Assembly: GCA_022340465.1 (NCBI GenBank)
Contig: JAJDNW010000051.1
Coordinates: 1 to 44,804 of the forward strand
DNA length: 44,804 nt
Direction: 5' to 3'
From: Deltaproteobacteria bacterium
GTDB lineage: Bacteria > Desulfobacterota > Desulfobacteria > Desulfobacterales > B30-G6
Shown: piece after piece, positions 17,072 to 27,382 of the stretch
Layout: each line of letters opens with the position of its first letter
Position numbering within the stretch: the stretch's first letter is position 1
Notes under the pieces: model-generated
Databases searched by the model: none
Told to the model about the DNA's origin: nothing
What the model saw: only the letters and a program-made list of their open reading frames with translations
Translations under genes and position numbers: made by a program

Positions 17072-19403
17072 AATCGACCTCGAGGCGGGACTGGAAATTT
17101 TCCACACGGGTGAAGATCTCCTTGAGCATCTTCTGCTCGATGCGCGTCAGGCTCTTTGGATTGATGAAGTTGTCCGGTTTGCCCTTTTCGTCCATGATGG
17201 CCGTCACCTGACGGACAAAACGGATCTGCAGGAGAAAGCTGTACGCTTTTTCCAGCTCCTCGTACTCCTTCTGCTTCAACACCTGCTTGATGCGCAGCTG
17301 TTCCAGGCGTTCGAGGGTGTTGGTTTCGCTGATGTTGTTCTTCAACGCGTAGATCCGGGCGAAATCCACGATGGGAGTCATGGCGCTCTTTATGTCGAAC
17401 TTATCCTTGTTTTCGCCCTTGTGCTCGACGACGAAATTCCCGAAAAACCCGATGGGTGGTTTGAAGTGCAGGGCGTTTTCCGAGAGGTGCCGAAAGAAAC
17501 CGGACCATCCGCCCAGTGTGAGGAACAGATGCTGCCGCAGGCTGTCGATGAGGGCCGTCTCTCCGTAACCGCCCCTGAAATCGAAAAAGATACTCGCCTT
17601 CAACAGGTTTTCGGCTTCGGCGGTATGGATCCAATTGGAAAAATAGGCCTTCCACTGGGACAGGGGCTGGCACCACTTTGGGTTCTTGGCCATGACTTCG
17701 CCGGTGCATAAATCATAGCCGGCATCGTCCAGCATCCCGCAAACCTTTTCCCCCAGTGCCAGGAAATATGTCCTGGTCGCCTTTAGATCCTCTTCAGGCA
17801 CATCTTCGAAAATAATGGCGTTGTCCTGGTCGGTTTTCAGGGTCTGTTCGTTGCGACCCTCGCTCCCCAGGATCATGAAAACAAATTTGACCGGTGGCGG
17901 TCCCATCTCCTTCAGGGCAAATTCCAGCAGTTTCTTCAGAATCGTGTCGGAAACGGTGGTGATGAAACGCGTCAGATTTTTGGCCTGGGCACCGCTGGTG
18001 ATCAGGCTGCGCACCTGTTTGGGAAGCCGGTCATGCCGGTTGATGATCTCCTCCATGCTGGCGGCATTGACCAGTTCCCTGATCAGGAACACCGGCGACT
18101 GGCCCTGAGCCGCCAGAATGTCCCGGTTGGAAAGAATGCCGACGACCTCTTCGTCGCTGTCCATGATAGCCAAATGGCGGATGCCTTCCTGCATCATTTT
18201 CATCAGGGCTTCGAAAACCAGCGCCTGGCTCGAAATGGTGTGTACCGGAAAACTCATCACCTCGGACACGGGGCGGTTGACGTCCCAGGCATACACCACG
18301 ACCTTGCGGGTCAGGTCTTTCTCGGTAAGCACGCCCACGCACTTTCCCTCATCATCCTTGATGAAAAGAGAACTGATCCTGTATTCCACCATCAGGTTGG
18401 CGGCGTCGCGGATGGTCAAGTCGACATGCCCGAAGATGGGCTTCTTGGTGTAAATATGGGCTATGGGTTGATTGAAGAACTGCAGGGCGCTCTCTTCCGG
18501 ACGGGCGGTTTTGGCGATGATGGCGGCATACGATTTTTCCAGCATGCGCTTGCCGAAAATATCGGTGAAAAATTCCGAGAAGGCCGGAAAGCGATGACAG
18601 ATGTCCAGGAACAAATCTCTGGGCAGCAGGTAAAAGTAGGAATTTTCCCCAACCGTAAGCGTTCTTACCGAGATGCCGTCGTTGAGAAGCATCGATATCC
18701 CGCCATAGCAGTCGCCCTCGCCCAGCACCGTGTACATTTTTTTTTCGCCGTTTTCCTCATAGTACCGTTCGGCCGCCCCCCGGTGAAGAATGTAGAGGTG
18801 GCCGATCCTGGATCGTCCCTGTACGAAAAGCACCTTGTTCCGGGGAAACTGCATCGGGGAAAGCTTTGCCGCAACACGGCTTATCTCCTCCCCGGGCAAA
18901 AAGGAAAACGGTTCGATCCCCTCCAGGAACACGCCTATCTGGCCCACCTCGATCAGAGATGTCAGGGATGCGTCGATGATGTTCTTGCTGAAATTTTTCA
19001 GGAAATATTCGTAGAAGGACTTGTGTCGCCGGCACAGATCCTGGAAGGTCTCCCGGGGAATGGCGTAGCCGCTGCAGTCCTCATCCACGATAACGGTGCG
19101 CAGGGAGATACCGCCGTTCATCATGATGGAGATCCCCCCGAACACCTCGCCGGCCGCAATCAGCCCCGAGTGCATGCGGGTGCCCTTTTTATCGTCCAGA
19201 AGTTCCAGCACGCCGGTGGTGACCACGTAAATGCTGTCCACAACCGTCATGTCCTGCGTGGCGAAAACGGTACCCCTGGCGTAGCTTCTTACGGTTGCAG
19301 ACTCGGCCACGCGCCGGATCTCCGCCTCCGGCAGAAAGGAAAAATGCGGCATCCGTGTAAAATACTCGAGGGCATTTGAAGGCATGATTTTTTTTGGGTT
19401 CAT
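17055..19403 (-). CDS. cNMP-binding/CBS/DUF294 nucleotidyltransferase-like signalling protein
   Basis: 782-aa cytoplasmic multidomain protein: two cyclic-nucleotide-binding domains (about residues 15-130 and 165-285, each with a GE(V/C)xGGIS-type loop), a CBS pair (about 310-435), a DUF294 nucleotidyltransferase-like domain with GSEGRNEQTLKTDQDNA (about 510-530), and a DUF294_C helical region. The GSEGR...DxD pattern is that of GlnD-like nucleotidyltransferases. Relatives are usually annotated as signal-transduction proteins with unknown targets. It lies 81 bp after the radical SAM gene on the same strand. A downstream ATG (MPSNALEYF, 19385) is an alternative start. Confidence 0.85.
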   Translation of the reverse strand: MNPKKIMPSNALEYFTRMPHFSFLPEAEIRRVAESATVRSYARGTVFATQDMTVVDSIYVVTTGVLELLDDKKGTRMHSGLIAAGEVFGGISIMMNGGISLRTVIVDEDCSGYAIPRETFQDLCRRHKSFYEYFLKNFSKNIIDASLTSLIEVGQIGVFLEGIEPFSFLPGEEISRVAAKLSPMQFPRNKVLFVQGRSRIGHLYILHRGAAERYYEENGEKKMYTVLGEGDCYGGISMLLNDGISVRTLTVGENSYFYLLPRDLFLDICHRFPAFSEFFTDIFGKRMLEKSYAAIIAKTARPEESALQFFNQPIAHIYTKKPIFGHVDLTIRDAANLMVEYRISSLFIKDDEGKCVGVLTEKDLTRKVVVYAWDVNRPVSEVMSFPVHTISSQALVFEALMKMMQEGIRHLAIMDSDEEVVGILSNRDILAAQGQSPVFLIRELVNAASMEEIINRHDRLPKQVRSLITSGAQAKNLTRFITTVSDTILKKLLEFALKEMGPPPVKFVFMILGSEGRNEQTLKTDQDNAIIFEDVPEEDLKATRTYFLALGEKVCGMLDDAGYDLCTGEVMAKNPKWCQPLSQWKAYFSNWIHTAEAENLLKASIFFDFRGGYGETALIDSLRQHLFLTLGGWSGFFRHLSENALHFKPPIGFFGNFVVEHKGENKDKFDIKSAMTPIVDFARIYALKNNISETNTLERLEQLRIKQVLKQKEYEELEKAYSFLLQIRFVRQVTAIMDEKGKPDNFINPKSLTRIEQKMLKEIFTRVENFQSRLEVDFIGLA

Positions 19404-19484
19404 CCGGAAGAGCCTTTTTTTATCATGGCCTCAACACTGCAGAAGCCTGAGGGTGATACTGCCGGGCCATCCCGGGCCGTGAGG

Positions 19485-20498
19485 TCAATCGCTGCTGATC
19501 TCCTCCTTCAGCAGACAGCAGGCAATCTTGTACCGTGGTCTGCCCTCCCGGTCGTAGGCGATGTTGCCCGGCTGGATGATCCTGTTCATGACGCACCCTT
19601 CGGGAATGGAGAGCTTGAAAAGGTCATCTTCGTTGATGGGCGGCATCTGTTTCAGGACATTGTCCTCGAAAAAAAGAGCGTGCATGGGAAAATCCTCGCA
19701 CAGCGGGCACCGGTACACACGGCCGTTGGGAAAGACGAAATAGTTGTCCGCCACGATGCCGGCGCAGGCAAAGGTCTCCCCGGGATCCAGGTACACCTTG
19801 GGATAGGTGACCGTGATGCCTCCGTCCGCAATCCTCTGGGCAACATCCGGAATGATGTCCAGCCAGTGGCGGTCGTCGACCTGCCTTATAGCGTCCTCAC
19901 CAACCGGCCCCCCGAAAGCCGAGGACTTTCCGCGCAGCCCGATCACCTGAATGAAAAAACGGTCGACGGCCAGCTCCTTTAAAAACGGCACCATCCCCTG
20001 CAGGCCGTCCAGGTTGCCGCTGCTGACCGTATAAATGAGGCTGGTGGCGAAGCCCCTTCTGCGGGCGGCCCTGATGCCGGCCACACAGGTATCGAACGAC
20101 CCTTCGCCCCGCAGGCGGTCGTTCACTTCCGCGGTAGGCCCGTCCAGGCTGAAACTGAAAAAATCCACCTCCCCGGGGTCGACTCTGTCGAGGATGTCGT
20201 TGAAGAGGTAACCGTTCGTGTCGATGGTAACGGACGCGCAGCCGCTGTCTCTGGCCGTTCTGACAATCTCGGGAAGTTCCGGGTGCAGCGTGGGCTCCCC
20301 CCCTAGAAGGACCAGGTTCGATGCGGTGCTATCGGCGGAAAGCGCCTGTATCCATCTGGAAACCGTCGCCAGCGGCAGCCTGCGTTCGCCGTGTTCTTTC
20401 CTGTTGATATAACAATGCCTGCACTTCAGGTTGCATCTGGTGAGAATGTGAAAAAAAATGTTCTTGGATTCTTTGGAAAAAGAAACGGTCCTTTTCAT
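19485..20498 (-). CDS. Radical SAM protein with C-terminal cysteine (SPASM-like) region
   Basis: 337 aa. Cys22-x3-Cys26-x2-Cys29 (RCNLKCRHC) binds the SAM cluster; LLGGEPTLHPEL and FFSFSLDGPTAEVNDRLRG are the usual barrel motifs. The C-terminal part has further cysteines (FACAG, YRCPLC, EGCVMN, IACCLL) likely to hold auxiliary clusters, as in SPASM/twitch enzymes acting on peptides or proteins. No precursor-peptide gene was seen nearby. Its start overlaps the preceding cNMP-binding gene by 4 nt (ATGA), so the two are translationally coupled. Substrate unknown. Confidence 0.85.
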   Translation of the reverse strand: MKRTVSFSKESKNIFFHILTRCNLKCRHCYINRKEHGERRLPLATVSRWIQALSADSTASNLVLLGGEPTLHPELPEIVRTARDSGCASVTIDTNGYLFNDILDRVDPGEVDFFSFSLDGPTAEVNDRLRGEGSFDTCVAGIRAARRRGFATSLIYTVSSGNLDGLQGMVPFLKELAVDRFFIQVIGLRGKSSAFGGPVGEDAIRQVDDRHWLDIIPDVAQRIADGGITVTYPKVYLDPGETFACAGIVADNYFVFPNGRVYRCPLCEDFPMHALFFEDNVLKQMPPINEDDLFKLSIPEGCVMNRIIQPGNIAYDREGRPRYKIACCLLKEEISSD

Positions 20499-21007
20499 CT
20501 GAATTTTTCTATGGGCCTGCTGATAGCCTTCTTGGCTTTGATGAGTTCCTCGTTGGTCAGACGAAGGCGGGCGGTCATGTATTCGGCAAATATCCGGTAG
20601 AGCAACAGCAGAAAATCAAGCTTTTCGTCCTTGTCCCCGTCGGAGGCGAGGCGGTCGTGAGCCGAGGTGTCCACCGCCAGACATACGGTTTTGCCCATGG
20701 CATACACGGAGGCGGACCGGCTCTGTTCGTCGATAATCCGCATTTCGCCAAAAATCTCGCCTTGTCTCTCGATGGTCCCGATGGTGACGCCCTCCTTGGT
20801 GACCTGAATCTTGCCCGAAAGCAGAAAATAGAGCCAGGGATCGTAGTCCCCTTCGATAATGATGGGTTCTCCGTCTTCATACTGTCTTATTTTGCTCAAT
20901 CGAAGCAGTTTGCTCAGATTTTTGGTTTCGAAGTTCCGCAAAGCGGAAATAGTCAAAAGCTTTTGAATATTCTCGATGTTTTGCTTGAGATATTTAGACT
21001 CAATCAT
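20495..21007 (-). CDS. Small cyclic-nucleotide-binding-domain protein
   Basis: 170 aa with one cNMP-binding domain (about residues 20-140): DGEPIIIEGDYDPWLYFLLSG and GEIFGEMRIIDEQSRSASV. The Arg-Ser/Ala pair after GEM fits the phosphate-binding cassette. No DNA-binding helix-turn-helix follows; the C terminus is a helical tail (ARLRLTNEELIKAKKAI). The ATG at 21005-21007 has GGAGGGG just upstream; a GTG 12 nt earlier would overlap that site and is less likely. Probably a regulatory partner of the overlapping radical SAM protein. Confidence 0.85.
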   Translation of the reverse strand: MIESKYLKQNIENIQKLLTISALRNFETKNLSKLLRLSKIRQYEDGEPIIIEGDYDPWLYFLLSGKIQVTKEGVTIGTIERQGEIFGEMRIIDEQSRSASVYAMGKTVCLAVDTSAHDRLASDGDKDEKLDFLLLLYRIFAEYMTARLRLTNEELIKAKKAISRPIEKFR

Positions 21008-21109
21008 GCGCCCCTCCACATTGGGAAAATGTGAAACGTCCGATTTAAGATGCTGATATTTTATGTCTTAATCTAAAAAAGCGCAAGGAAATTCTTCTAA
21101 ATCGATGGA

Positions 21110-22522
21110 TCAGAAAGCCTCCAGGCAATCTTTGGTGATGCTTTCGTCGAACGTCACCGGGTAGCAGCCGTCGAAGCAGGCCTTGCAAAAACAGTTCTCC
21201 GGCGAATCGACGCCGGTGGAGGACAGCAGGCCCTCGAGGCTGAGATAACTGAGGGAATCCAAACCGAGAATTTTGGTGAGTTCCGGAAGATCGTAATTGG
21301 CGGCGATCAATTCTCCCCGCGTTGAAAAATCGATGCCGTAATGGCATGGGAAGCGGTGCGGCGGCCCGCTTACCCGCATGTGCACCTTCTTCACGCCGAG
21401 TTCCCTCAGCGTCCTGACCCTGGTTTTGACCGTTGTTCCCCTGATGATGGAGTCTTCGATAATCACGATATCCTTGCCTCGAAGAAGCTCCTTGACGGGG
21501 TTCAGTTTGATCCTCACGCCGAAATCGCGCATGCTCTGGGTCGGCTGAATAAAGGTACGGCCGACATAATGGTTGCGGATCATACCTATTTCAAACGGCA
21601 GGCCGGATTCCTCGGCATATCCGAGGGCGGCATAGGTGCCCGAATCCGGAAAAGGCATCACCAGATCCGCTTCCACGTGCGACTCCTGCGCCAGACGGCG
21701 CCCGTGCGCCTTTCTTATCTGGTATACGTTTTTCCCGAAAAACGTGCTGTCCGGCCGGGCAAAATAGATAAACTCGAAAATGCAAAAGGAACGTTTCGCG
21801 GGCGCATTCACGTGCAGGCTTCTGATCTTGTCGCCGTGGATAATGACGATCTCGCCGGGGTCGAGTTCGCGGATGAACTCCGCCTGAACCAGGTCGAGGG
21901 CACAGGTCTCGGAAGCGAGCACATAGCTGCCGTTCAAACGGCCCAGGCACAGGGGGCGGAAACCGTTGGGATCCCTAATGCCGATGATTTCCCCCTTGCC
22001 GGTCAGCATGACGAAGGAGAAGGCGCCTTTCATGCGCGACACGGTGGCCACCAGGGAATTCTCGAAGCCCAGGTTCAGGTTTTTCACGAAAAGATGCAGC
22101 AGAATTTCACTGTCCATGGTTGTCTGGAATATCGAGCCCGCCTCTTCCAGCTCCCTTTTCAGTTCGTAGGCGTTCACGATGTTCCCGTTGTGGCCCACGG
22201 CGTACGATTTCTTGCGATGCCGGATGACAAAAGGCTGGGCATTGCTCAGGATAGAGCTGCCGGTGGTGGAATAGCGCACATGGCCGATGGCGCAGCGGCC
22301 CTCCAGAAGCTCCAGGTGCAGGGGATCGAACACATCCGGTACCAGTCCCATACCCTTGTGGGAAACGATGCCGTCCTCTTTTACGACGGCGATGCCACAA
22401 CTCTCCTGTCCCCGGTGCTGAAGGGCGTACAGGCCGAAATAGGTCATCTTGGCCGCTTCCGGATGATCGGAAATGGCGAAGATACCGCAGGCTTCTCTAG
22501 GCTTGTCAAATTCACAATTCAT
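21110..22522 (-). CDS. purF: Amidophosphoribosyltransferase
   Basis: First committed step of purine synthesis: PRPP plus glutamine to phosphoribosylamine. 470 aa. REACGIF puts the N-nucleophile at Cys12, implying removal of an 11-residue propeptide. The PRPP loop is VIIEDSIIRGTT. Cysteines in SFCIFEF, HRFPCHY and NCFCKACFDGC match the ligands of the [4Fe-4S] Bacillus-type enzyme. Its ATG is preceded by AGGAGA about 12 nt upstream. It follows carB by 77 bp. Confidence 0.95.
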   Translation of the reverse strand: MNCEFDKPREACGIFAISDHPEAAKMTYFGLYALQHRGQESCGIAVVKEDGIVSHKGMGLVPDVFDPLHLELLEGRCAIGHVRYSTTGSSILSNAQPFVIRHRKKSYAVGHNGNIVNAYELKRELEEAGSIFQTTMDSEILLHLFVKNLNLGFENSLVATVSRMKGAFSFVMLTGKGEIIGIRDPNGFRPLCLGRLNGSYVLASETCALDLVQAEFIRELDPGEIVIIHGDKIRSLHVNAPAKRSFCIFEFIYFARPDSTFFGKNVYQIRKAHGRRLAQESHVEADLVMPFPDSGTYAALGYAEESGLPFEIGMIRNHYVGRTFIQPTQSMRDFGVRIKLNPVKELLRGKDIVIIEDSIIRGTTVKTRVRTLRELGVKKVHMRVSGPPHRFPCHYGIDFSTRGELIAANYDLPELTKILGLDSLSYLSLEGLLSSTGVDSPENCFCKACFDGCYPVTFDESITKDCLEAF

Positions 22523-22599
22523 TGTTGAAATTTTCTCCTACAATTGCCCAAAACATCGTTGCCGTGCTGTATTTTCAATGGTGAAGCGGATGTTCCGCG

Positions 22600-25500
22600 T
22601 CAACCATGATAGGCCTGAATCGTCTTCACGGAAAACGCCTTGTCCCGCAGCGCCGTGACCCCCCTGCACATGGCAAGGGCGCCTGAAATCGTTGTGGCAT
22701 AGGGGATGTTGAATTTCAGAGCGGACCGCCTGATGGTGTAGCCGTCTTTCTTGGAGGTGTCCCCCACCCCGGTGTTGATGATAAACTGAATCTTGCCGTT
22801 CTTGATGGCGTCGACCACATTGGGGCGCCCCATGGAGACTTTCGTGACCCCCTCGTTGGGAATGCCGTTTCTGCTCAGGAAATCCGACGTCCCGCTTGTG
22901 GATATGATGTTGAAACCGATCTTGTGAAATTGGGAGGCCACCGACAAAACGGCCGGCTTGTCACTGTCCTTGACACTGATAAAAACCGTCCCATGGGTGG
23001 GCAGGTTCATACCGGCCCCCAGCTGAGCCTTGGCATAAGCCCCGCCGAAATGGGAATCGATGCCCATGACCTCTCCGGTGGATTTCATCTCGGGTCCCAG
23101 CAGCGTGTCCACGTCCGGAAACCGGTCGAAAGGCAGCACCGCTTCTTTTATGGAAATATAATCGGGGACCACCTCCGTGGCCACGCCCAGTTCGTCTAGG
23201 GTTTTGCCCAGCATGACCTTGGTGGCTATTTTCGCCAGGGGAACGCCGGTGGCCTTGCTCACGAAAGGGATCGTCCGGGAGGCCCGCGGATTGACTTCTA
23301 TCACGAAAAGACGGTTGTCCTTGATGGCGTACTGGACGTTCATCAGCCCGATGACATTCAGCTCATACGCCATAGCTTTGGTGGCGGCCGATATCTCTTC
23401 CAGCATGGCGGCTTTCAGCGTGTAGGGCGGCAATACGCAGGCAGAGTCCCCCGAATGGACACCGGCGGCCTCGATGTGCTCCATGATGCCGCCGATCACC
23501 GCCTTTTTGCCGTCTGAAATGGCATCCACGTCCATTTCGATGGCATCTTCCAGAAATTTGTCGATGAGAACCGGATAGCCGGGAGACGCCAGAATAGCCA
23601 GCCGGGCAAAGCTTTCCAACTCCTGCCGGTCGTACACGATCTTCATCGCCCGCCCTCCGAGCACGTAGGAAGGCCTTACAACCACCGGGAAACCGATGGC
23701 GTCCGCAACCGCTGCCGCCTCCTCGATGCTCAGCGCCGTACCGTTGGCCGGCTGAACCAGTCCGAGCTTTTTCAGCATGGTCTGGAACAGCTCCCTGTCC
23801 TCGGCCCGGTCGATGCTGTCCGGCTGGGTCCCCAGGATGGGCACCCCAGCCGCGTGGAGGGATTCGGAGAGGTTGAGCGGGGTCTGGCCGCCGAATTGAA
23901 CAATCACGCCCAAAGGTTTCTCGGTCTCGGCGATATGGAGGACGTCCTCCTTGGTCAACGGTTCGAAATAAAGCTTGTCCGACGTGTCGTAATCGGTGCT
24001 GACGGTCTCCGGATTGCTGTTCACCATGATGCTCTCCACCCCCTCCTCGCGGAGGGCGAAGGAGGCGTGCACGCAGCAGTAGTCGAATTCGATTCCCTGA
24101 CCGATGCGGTTGGGCCCGCCGCCGAGGATAATCACTTTCTTCCGATCCGAAACCCGGGCTTCGCTCTCGCTCTCGTAGGTGGAATAGTAATAGGGGGTGG
24201 CTGCCTTGAACTCGGCGGCACAGGTGTCGACCAGTTTGTAGACCGGCCGGAGACCCCTTTTTTTTCTGCAGGCGGCAATCAGGTCTTCCTCGACACCGCA
24301 AAGATGCGCCAGCTGAACGTCGGAAAACCCCCAGGATTTGGCCCTCTTGAGCAGGGCATGGCCCGCATCTGCATCCGGCCCGGTAGCCATGGGGTCCCGG
24401 GCCAGGGACCTGATATGCCCCCCCTCCTTCACCAGGCGGGATTCCATCTCGACGATCTGACGGATCTGGTAAATGAACCAGGGATCTATTTTGGTCAGGT
24501 TGAAAATCTCTTCGACGGTCAAACCGGCCTGAAGGCCCAAGCGAAGGAAAAAAATGCGCTTTGAATTGGGGATGGCCAGCTGCTGTTTGATCTCCGTTAT
24601 GCCGGGTTTCTGCCCGTCGTCTTCAATGAAGTCCTTGCCGTCCGCACCCAATCCGAAACGGCCGATTTCGAGGGACCGCAGCCCTTTCTGCAGGGCCTCC
24701 TTGAAGGTTCTGCCGATGGCCATGGTTTCCCCCACGGACTTCATGGCCGTGGTCAGGAAATCTTCGGTTTCCGGAAATTTTTCGAACGTCCAGCGCGGGA
24801 TTTTCACCACGCAGTAATCCAGGGTCGGCTCGAAGGAGGCCAGGGTCTCCCCGGTAATGTCATTGGGAATTTCGTCCAGCGTGTAGCCCACCGCCAGCTT
24901 TGCAGCGATCTTGGCGATGGGAAAGCCGGTGGCCTTTGAAGCCAGGGCCGAGCTGCGTGAAACCCGCGGGTTCATTTCCACCACCACCATCTCGCCGTCC
25001 TCGGGGTTGATGGCGAACTGAACATTGGAACCGCCCGTGTCGACGCCGATCTCGCGCATGATGTCGATGGAGGCGTCACGCATGACCTGGTACTCCCTGT
25101 CGCTCAGGGTCTGGACCGGCGCCACGGTGATGCTGTCACCGGTATGGATCCCCATGGGATCCATGTTTTCGATGGAGCAGATGATCACCACATTGTCGTT
25201 GTGGTCCCGCATCACCTCCAGTTCGTATTCTTTCCAGCCCAGGACGGACTCCTCCAACATCACCTGATTGATCAGGCTTGCATTCAGGCCCGCCCGCGCC
25301 ATGATTTCCAGGTCGTCCGCGTTGTAGGCCACCCCGCCGCCGGTGCCGCCGAGGGTAAAGCTGGGCCTGACAATGATGGGGAAGCCGATATCCGCCGCGA
25401 TCTCCCGCGCCTGATCCATGTCAGTGGCAATGCCGCTGTTGGGAATTCGCAGGCCGATGCGTGCCATGGCTTTGCGGAACCGGTCCCTGTCTTCGGCTTT

Positions 25501-25872
25501 GTTGATAGCGTCCAGGGACGCCCCGATCATCTCCACACCATATTTTTCGAGGACCCCGGTCTTGGCCACTTCCACCGCCGTGTTGAGTCCTGTCTGCCCG
25601 CCCAGGGTCGGCAGCAGCGCGTCCGGCCTTTCATTTTCGATGATTTTGACCACAGCGTCGGGTACCACCGGTTCGATATATGTGCTGTCCGCCATCTCCG
25701 GATCGGTCATGATGGTGGCGGGGTTGCTGTTGACGAGGATGACCTCGTACCCCTCCTCCTTCAGAGCCTTGCAGGCCTGGGTTCCTGAATAGTCAAACTC
25801 GCATGCCTGGCTGATAATGATGGGACCGGCCCCGATGATGAGTACCTTTTTTATGTCTGTCCGTTTGGGCAT
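22600..25872 (-). CDS. carB: Carbamoyl-phosphate synthase large subunit
   Basis: 1090 aa. Two homologous ATP-grasp halves ([20 protein letters not shown] near the start; [20 protein letters not shown] near residue 580) make carboxyphosphate and carbamoyl phosphate, joined by an oligomerisation region; a C-terminal MGS-like allosteric domain ([10 protein letters not shown] to TTISGALAM) ends the protein. The ATG 25870-25872 ([10 protein letters not shown]) is chosen because homology begins there; the open frame extends 11 codons to a TTG. Follows carA by 64 bp. Feeds arginine and pyrimidines. Confidence 0.95.
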   Translation of the reverse strand: MPKRTDIKKVLIIGAGPIIISQACEFDYSGTQACKALKEEGYEVILVNSNPATIMTDPEMADSTYIEPVVPDAVVKIIENERPDALLPTLGGQTGLNTAVEVAKTGVLEKYGVEMIGASLDAINKAEDRDRFRKAMARIGLRIPNSGIATDMDQAREIAADIGFPIIVRPSFTLGGTGGGVAYNADDLEIMARAGLNASLINQVMLEESVLGWKEYELEVMRDHNDNVVIICSIENMDPMGIHTGDSITVAPVQTLSDREYQVMRDASIDIMREIGVDTGGSNVQFAINPEDGEMVVVEMNPRVSRSSALASKATGFPIAKIAAKLAVGYTLDEIPNDITGETLASFEPTLDYCVVKIPRWTFEKFPETEDFLTTAMKSVGETMAIGRTFKEALQKGLRSLEIGRFGLGADGKDFIEDDGQKPGITEIKQQLAIPNSKRIFFLRLGLQAGLTVEEIFNLTKIDPWFIYQIRQIVEMESRLVKEGGHIRSLARDPMATGPDADAGHALLKRAKSWGFSDVQLAHLCGVEEDLIAACRKKRGLRPVYKLVDTCAAEFKAATPYYYSTYESESEARVSDRKKVIILGGGPNRIGQGIEFDYCCVHASFALREEGVESIMVNSNPETVSTDYDTSDKLYFEPLTKEDVLHIAETEKPLGVIVQFGGQTPLNLSESLHAAGVPILGTQPDSIDRAEDRELFQTMLKKLGLVQPANGTALSIEEAAAVADAIGFPVVVRPSYVLGGRAMKIVYDRQELESFARLAILASPGYPVLIDKFLEDAIEMDVDAISDGKKAVIGGIMEHIEAAGVHSGDSACVLPPYTLKAAMLEEISAATKAMAYELNVIGLMNVQYAIKDNRLFVIEVNPRASRTIPFVSKATGVPLAKIATKVMLGKTLDELGVATEVVPDYISIKEAVLPFDRFPDVDTLLGPEMKSTGEVMGIDSHFGGAYAKAQLGAGMNLPTHGTVFISVKDSDKPAVLSVASQFHKIGFNIISTSGTSDFLSRNGIPNEGVTKVSMGRPNVVDAIKNGKIQFIINTGVGDTSKKDGYTIRRSALKFNIPYATTISGALAMCRGVTALRDKAFSVKTIQAYHG

Positions 25873-25936
25873 TGTTCGTTTCAGTTTTACCGTTTTAGGT
25901 TGCAATGCGGCATAACGCTGGTTCTTTTACAGCAGA

Positions 25937-27082
25937 TCAGATTCGTTCTTTTTGCATCATATCCACAAATTCATCGAAAAGATAACCTGCATCGTGGGGC
26001 CCGGGAGACGCTTCTGGGTGGTACTGAACGGCCAAAAGGGGCAGCGCATTGTGGCGGAATCCCTCGAGCGTGTCGTCATTCAGGTTGACATGGGTGATGG
26101 ACACATCCTCACCGGCCAGGCTTTCGATGTTCACGGCAAAACCGTGATTCTGGGAGGTGATCTCGACTTTTCCCGTGGCCAGGTTTTTCACGGGCTGATT
26201 GCCGCCCCGGTGGCCGAATTTGAGCTTGTAGGTCTTTCCCCCCAGGGCGATCCCCAGCAGCTGGTGGCCCAGGCAGATGCCGAATATGGGCTTGTAGCCG
26301 ATCAGGTCACGAATGGTGTCGACGGCATAGCTCACCGGCTCGGGGTCCCCGGGGCCGTTGGACAAAAACACGCCGTCGGGGTTCATGCGGCGTACCTCGG
26401 CGGCAGGTGTCGACGCCGGAACGACGACGACCTCGGTGTTCCTGTTGGTAAGATTCCGGATGATGTTGTATTTGATGCCGTAATCGAAGGCCACGACGGA
26501 CAGCTTCTCTCCCCTGTACCGCCAGACCCCTTCGTCCAGAGACTGCTGCGCGTCATCGACGGGAGACGGTCTGCCGTCGATCCAACGGTAGGGCCTGGTC
26601 GAGGAGACGCCCGTTGCCAGGTCCTGGCCCACCATGCTGGGTACCCGGCGAGCCTTCTCGACCGCGGACGCGGGGTCCAGGTCGTTTGTCGTGACGAAGG
26701 CACGCAGGGCGCCGCCGTTTCTTATGTGTCGCGTGAGCGCCCGGGTGTCGAGGTCCTCGATACCGATCACGTTGTGCGCCTTGAGATAGTCCGCCAGGGT
26801 GGCGGTGGATCTGAAATTGCTGGGAAAAGCCTGATATTCACGGATCAGAAACGCGGACACGTGAATCCTGTCCGATTCGACGTCTTCGGGATTGACCCCG
26901 TAGCTGCCGATCAGGGGATAGGTCATTGTTACCATCTGACCGCTGTAGGAAGGATCGGTCAATACCTCCTGATACCCGGTCATACTGGTATTGAACACAA
27001 CCTCGCCGCCCATTTCGCCCGGTCCCGTAAAGGAGCGGCATTCAAAGGTACGGCCGTCTTCAAGCGCCAGCAATGCTTTCAT
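25937..27082 (-). CDS. carA: Carbamoyl-phosphate synthase small subunit
   Basis: 381 aa. The N-terminal CarA domain (ALLALEDGRTFECRSFTG, MTGYQEVLTDPSYSGQMV) precedes a class I glutaminase with nucleophile Cys in FGICLGHQLLGIALGG and the His-x-Glu pair in QYHPEASPGPHDAGYLF. Supplies ammonia to CarB. The ATG lies at 27080-27082 with only a weak ribosome-binding site. The upstream gap (27083-27382) holds two strong hairpins, so expression may be partly separate from the glutamate synthase genes. Confidence 0.96.
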   Translation of the reverse strand: MKALLALEDGRTFECRSFTGPGEMGGEVVFNTSMTGYQEVLTDPSYSGQMVTMTYPLIGSYGVNPEDVESDRIHVSAFLIREYQAFPSNFRSTATLADYLKAHNVIGIEDLDTRALTRHIRNGGALRAFVTTNDLDPASAVEKARRVPSMVGQDLATGVSSTRPYRWIDGRPSPVDDAQQSLDEGVWRYRGEKLSVVAFDYGIKYNIIRNLTNRNTEVVVVPASTPAAEVRRMNPDGVFLSNGPGDPEPVSYAVDTIRDLIGYKPIFGICLGHQLLGIALGGKTYKLKFGHRGGNQPVKNLATGKVEITSQNHGFAVNIESLAGEDVSITHVNLNDDTLEGFRHNALPLLAVQYHPEASPGPHDAGYLFDEFVDMMQKERI

Positions 27083-27198
27083 CGGTCAGTTCCATTCAAC
27101 ACGTCCCCTGCCATTTCAAACCGCAAAGGGGCAAGGGGAACAAAGCGTTAAGCTGCAGTGGAAACGGATAAAAAAAAATAGCGGCCAAGCCGCGTTAC

Positions 27199-27222
27199 GT
27201 AAAAAATGCGCAGCATTTTTAC
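27199..27222. terminator. Bidirectional terminator-like hairpin upstream of carA
   Basis: AAAAATGC and GCATTTTT face each other across GCA, with an A-run before and a T-run after, extended by GT/AC with one bulged A. Symmetry means it can look like an intrinsic terminator on either strand. Lies 117 bp before carA in the minus direction. Confidence 0.5.
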
Positions 27223-27315
27223 TGCTCACTTAACACATCTGGCATCCAAATCAACCGAAATCCGCCAGTTCGATTACCGACGTTCCGGTTTGTTGGTTCT
27301 AAAATAATCACAAAA

Positions 27316-27337
27316 GCACAAAGAAACACCTTTGTGC
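27316..27337 (-). terminator. Terminator-like hairpin after the glutamate synthase oxidoreductase gene
   Basis: Read on the minus strand, GCACAAAG and CTTTGTGC flank a 6-nt loop, followed by a T-rich tract (TTTTGTGATTATTTT). It lies 45 bp past the stop at 27383. It belongs to the CACAAAG-type intergenic repeats also seen near 38730 and 42304. Confidence 0.5.
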
Positions 27338-27382
27338 CCTTTGTGCCTTCGTGGTTCTTTCAATTTTTTCCCTTAAACAGTC

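Noticed and set aside
18033-19379. Plus-strand open frame of about 450 codons
   Set aside because: Fully antisense to the cNMP/CBS/DUF294 gene, without recognisable domains.
25952-27151. Plus-strand frame opposite carA
   Set aside because: Shadow of carA; no homology seen.
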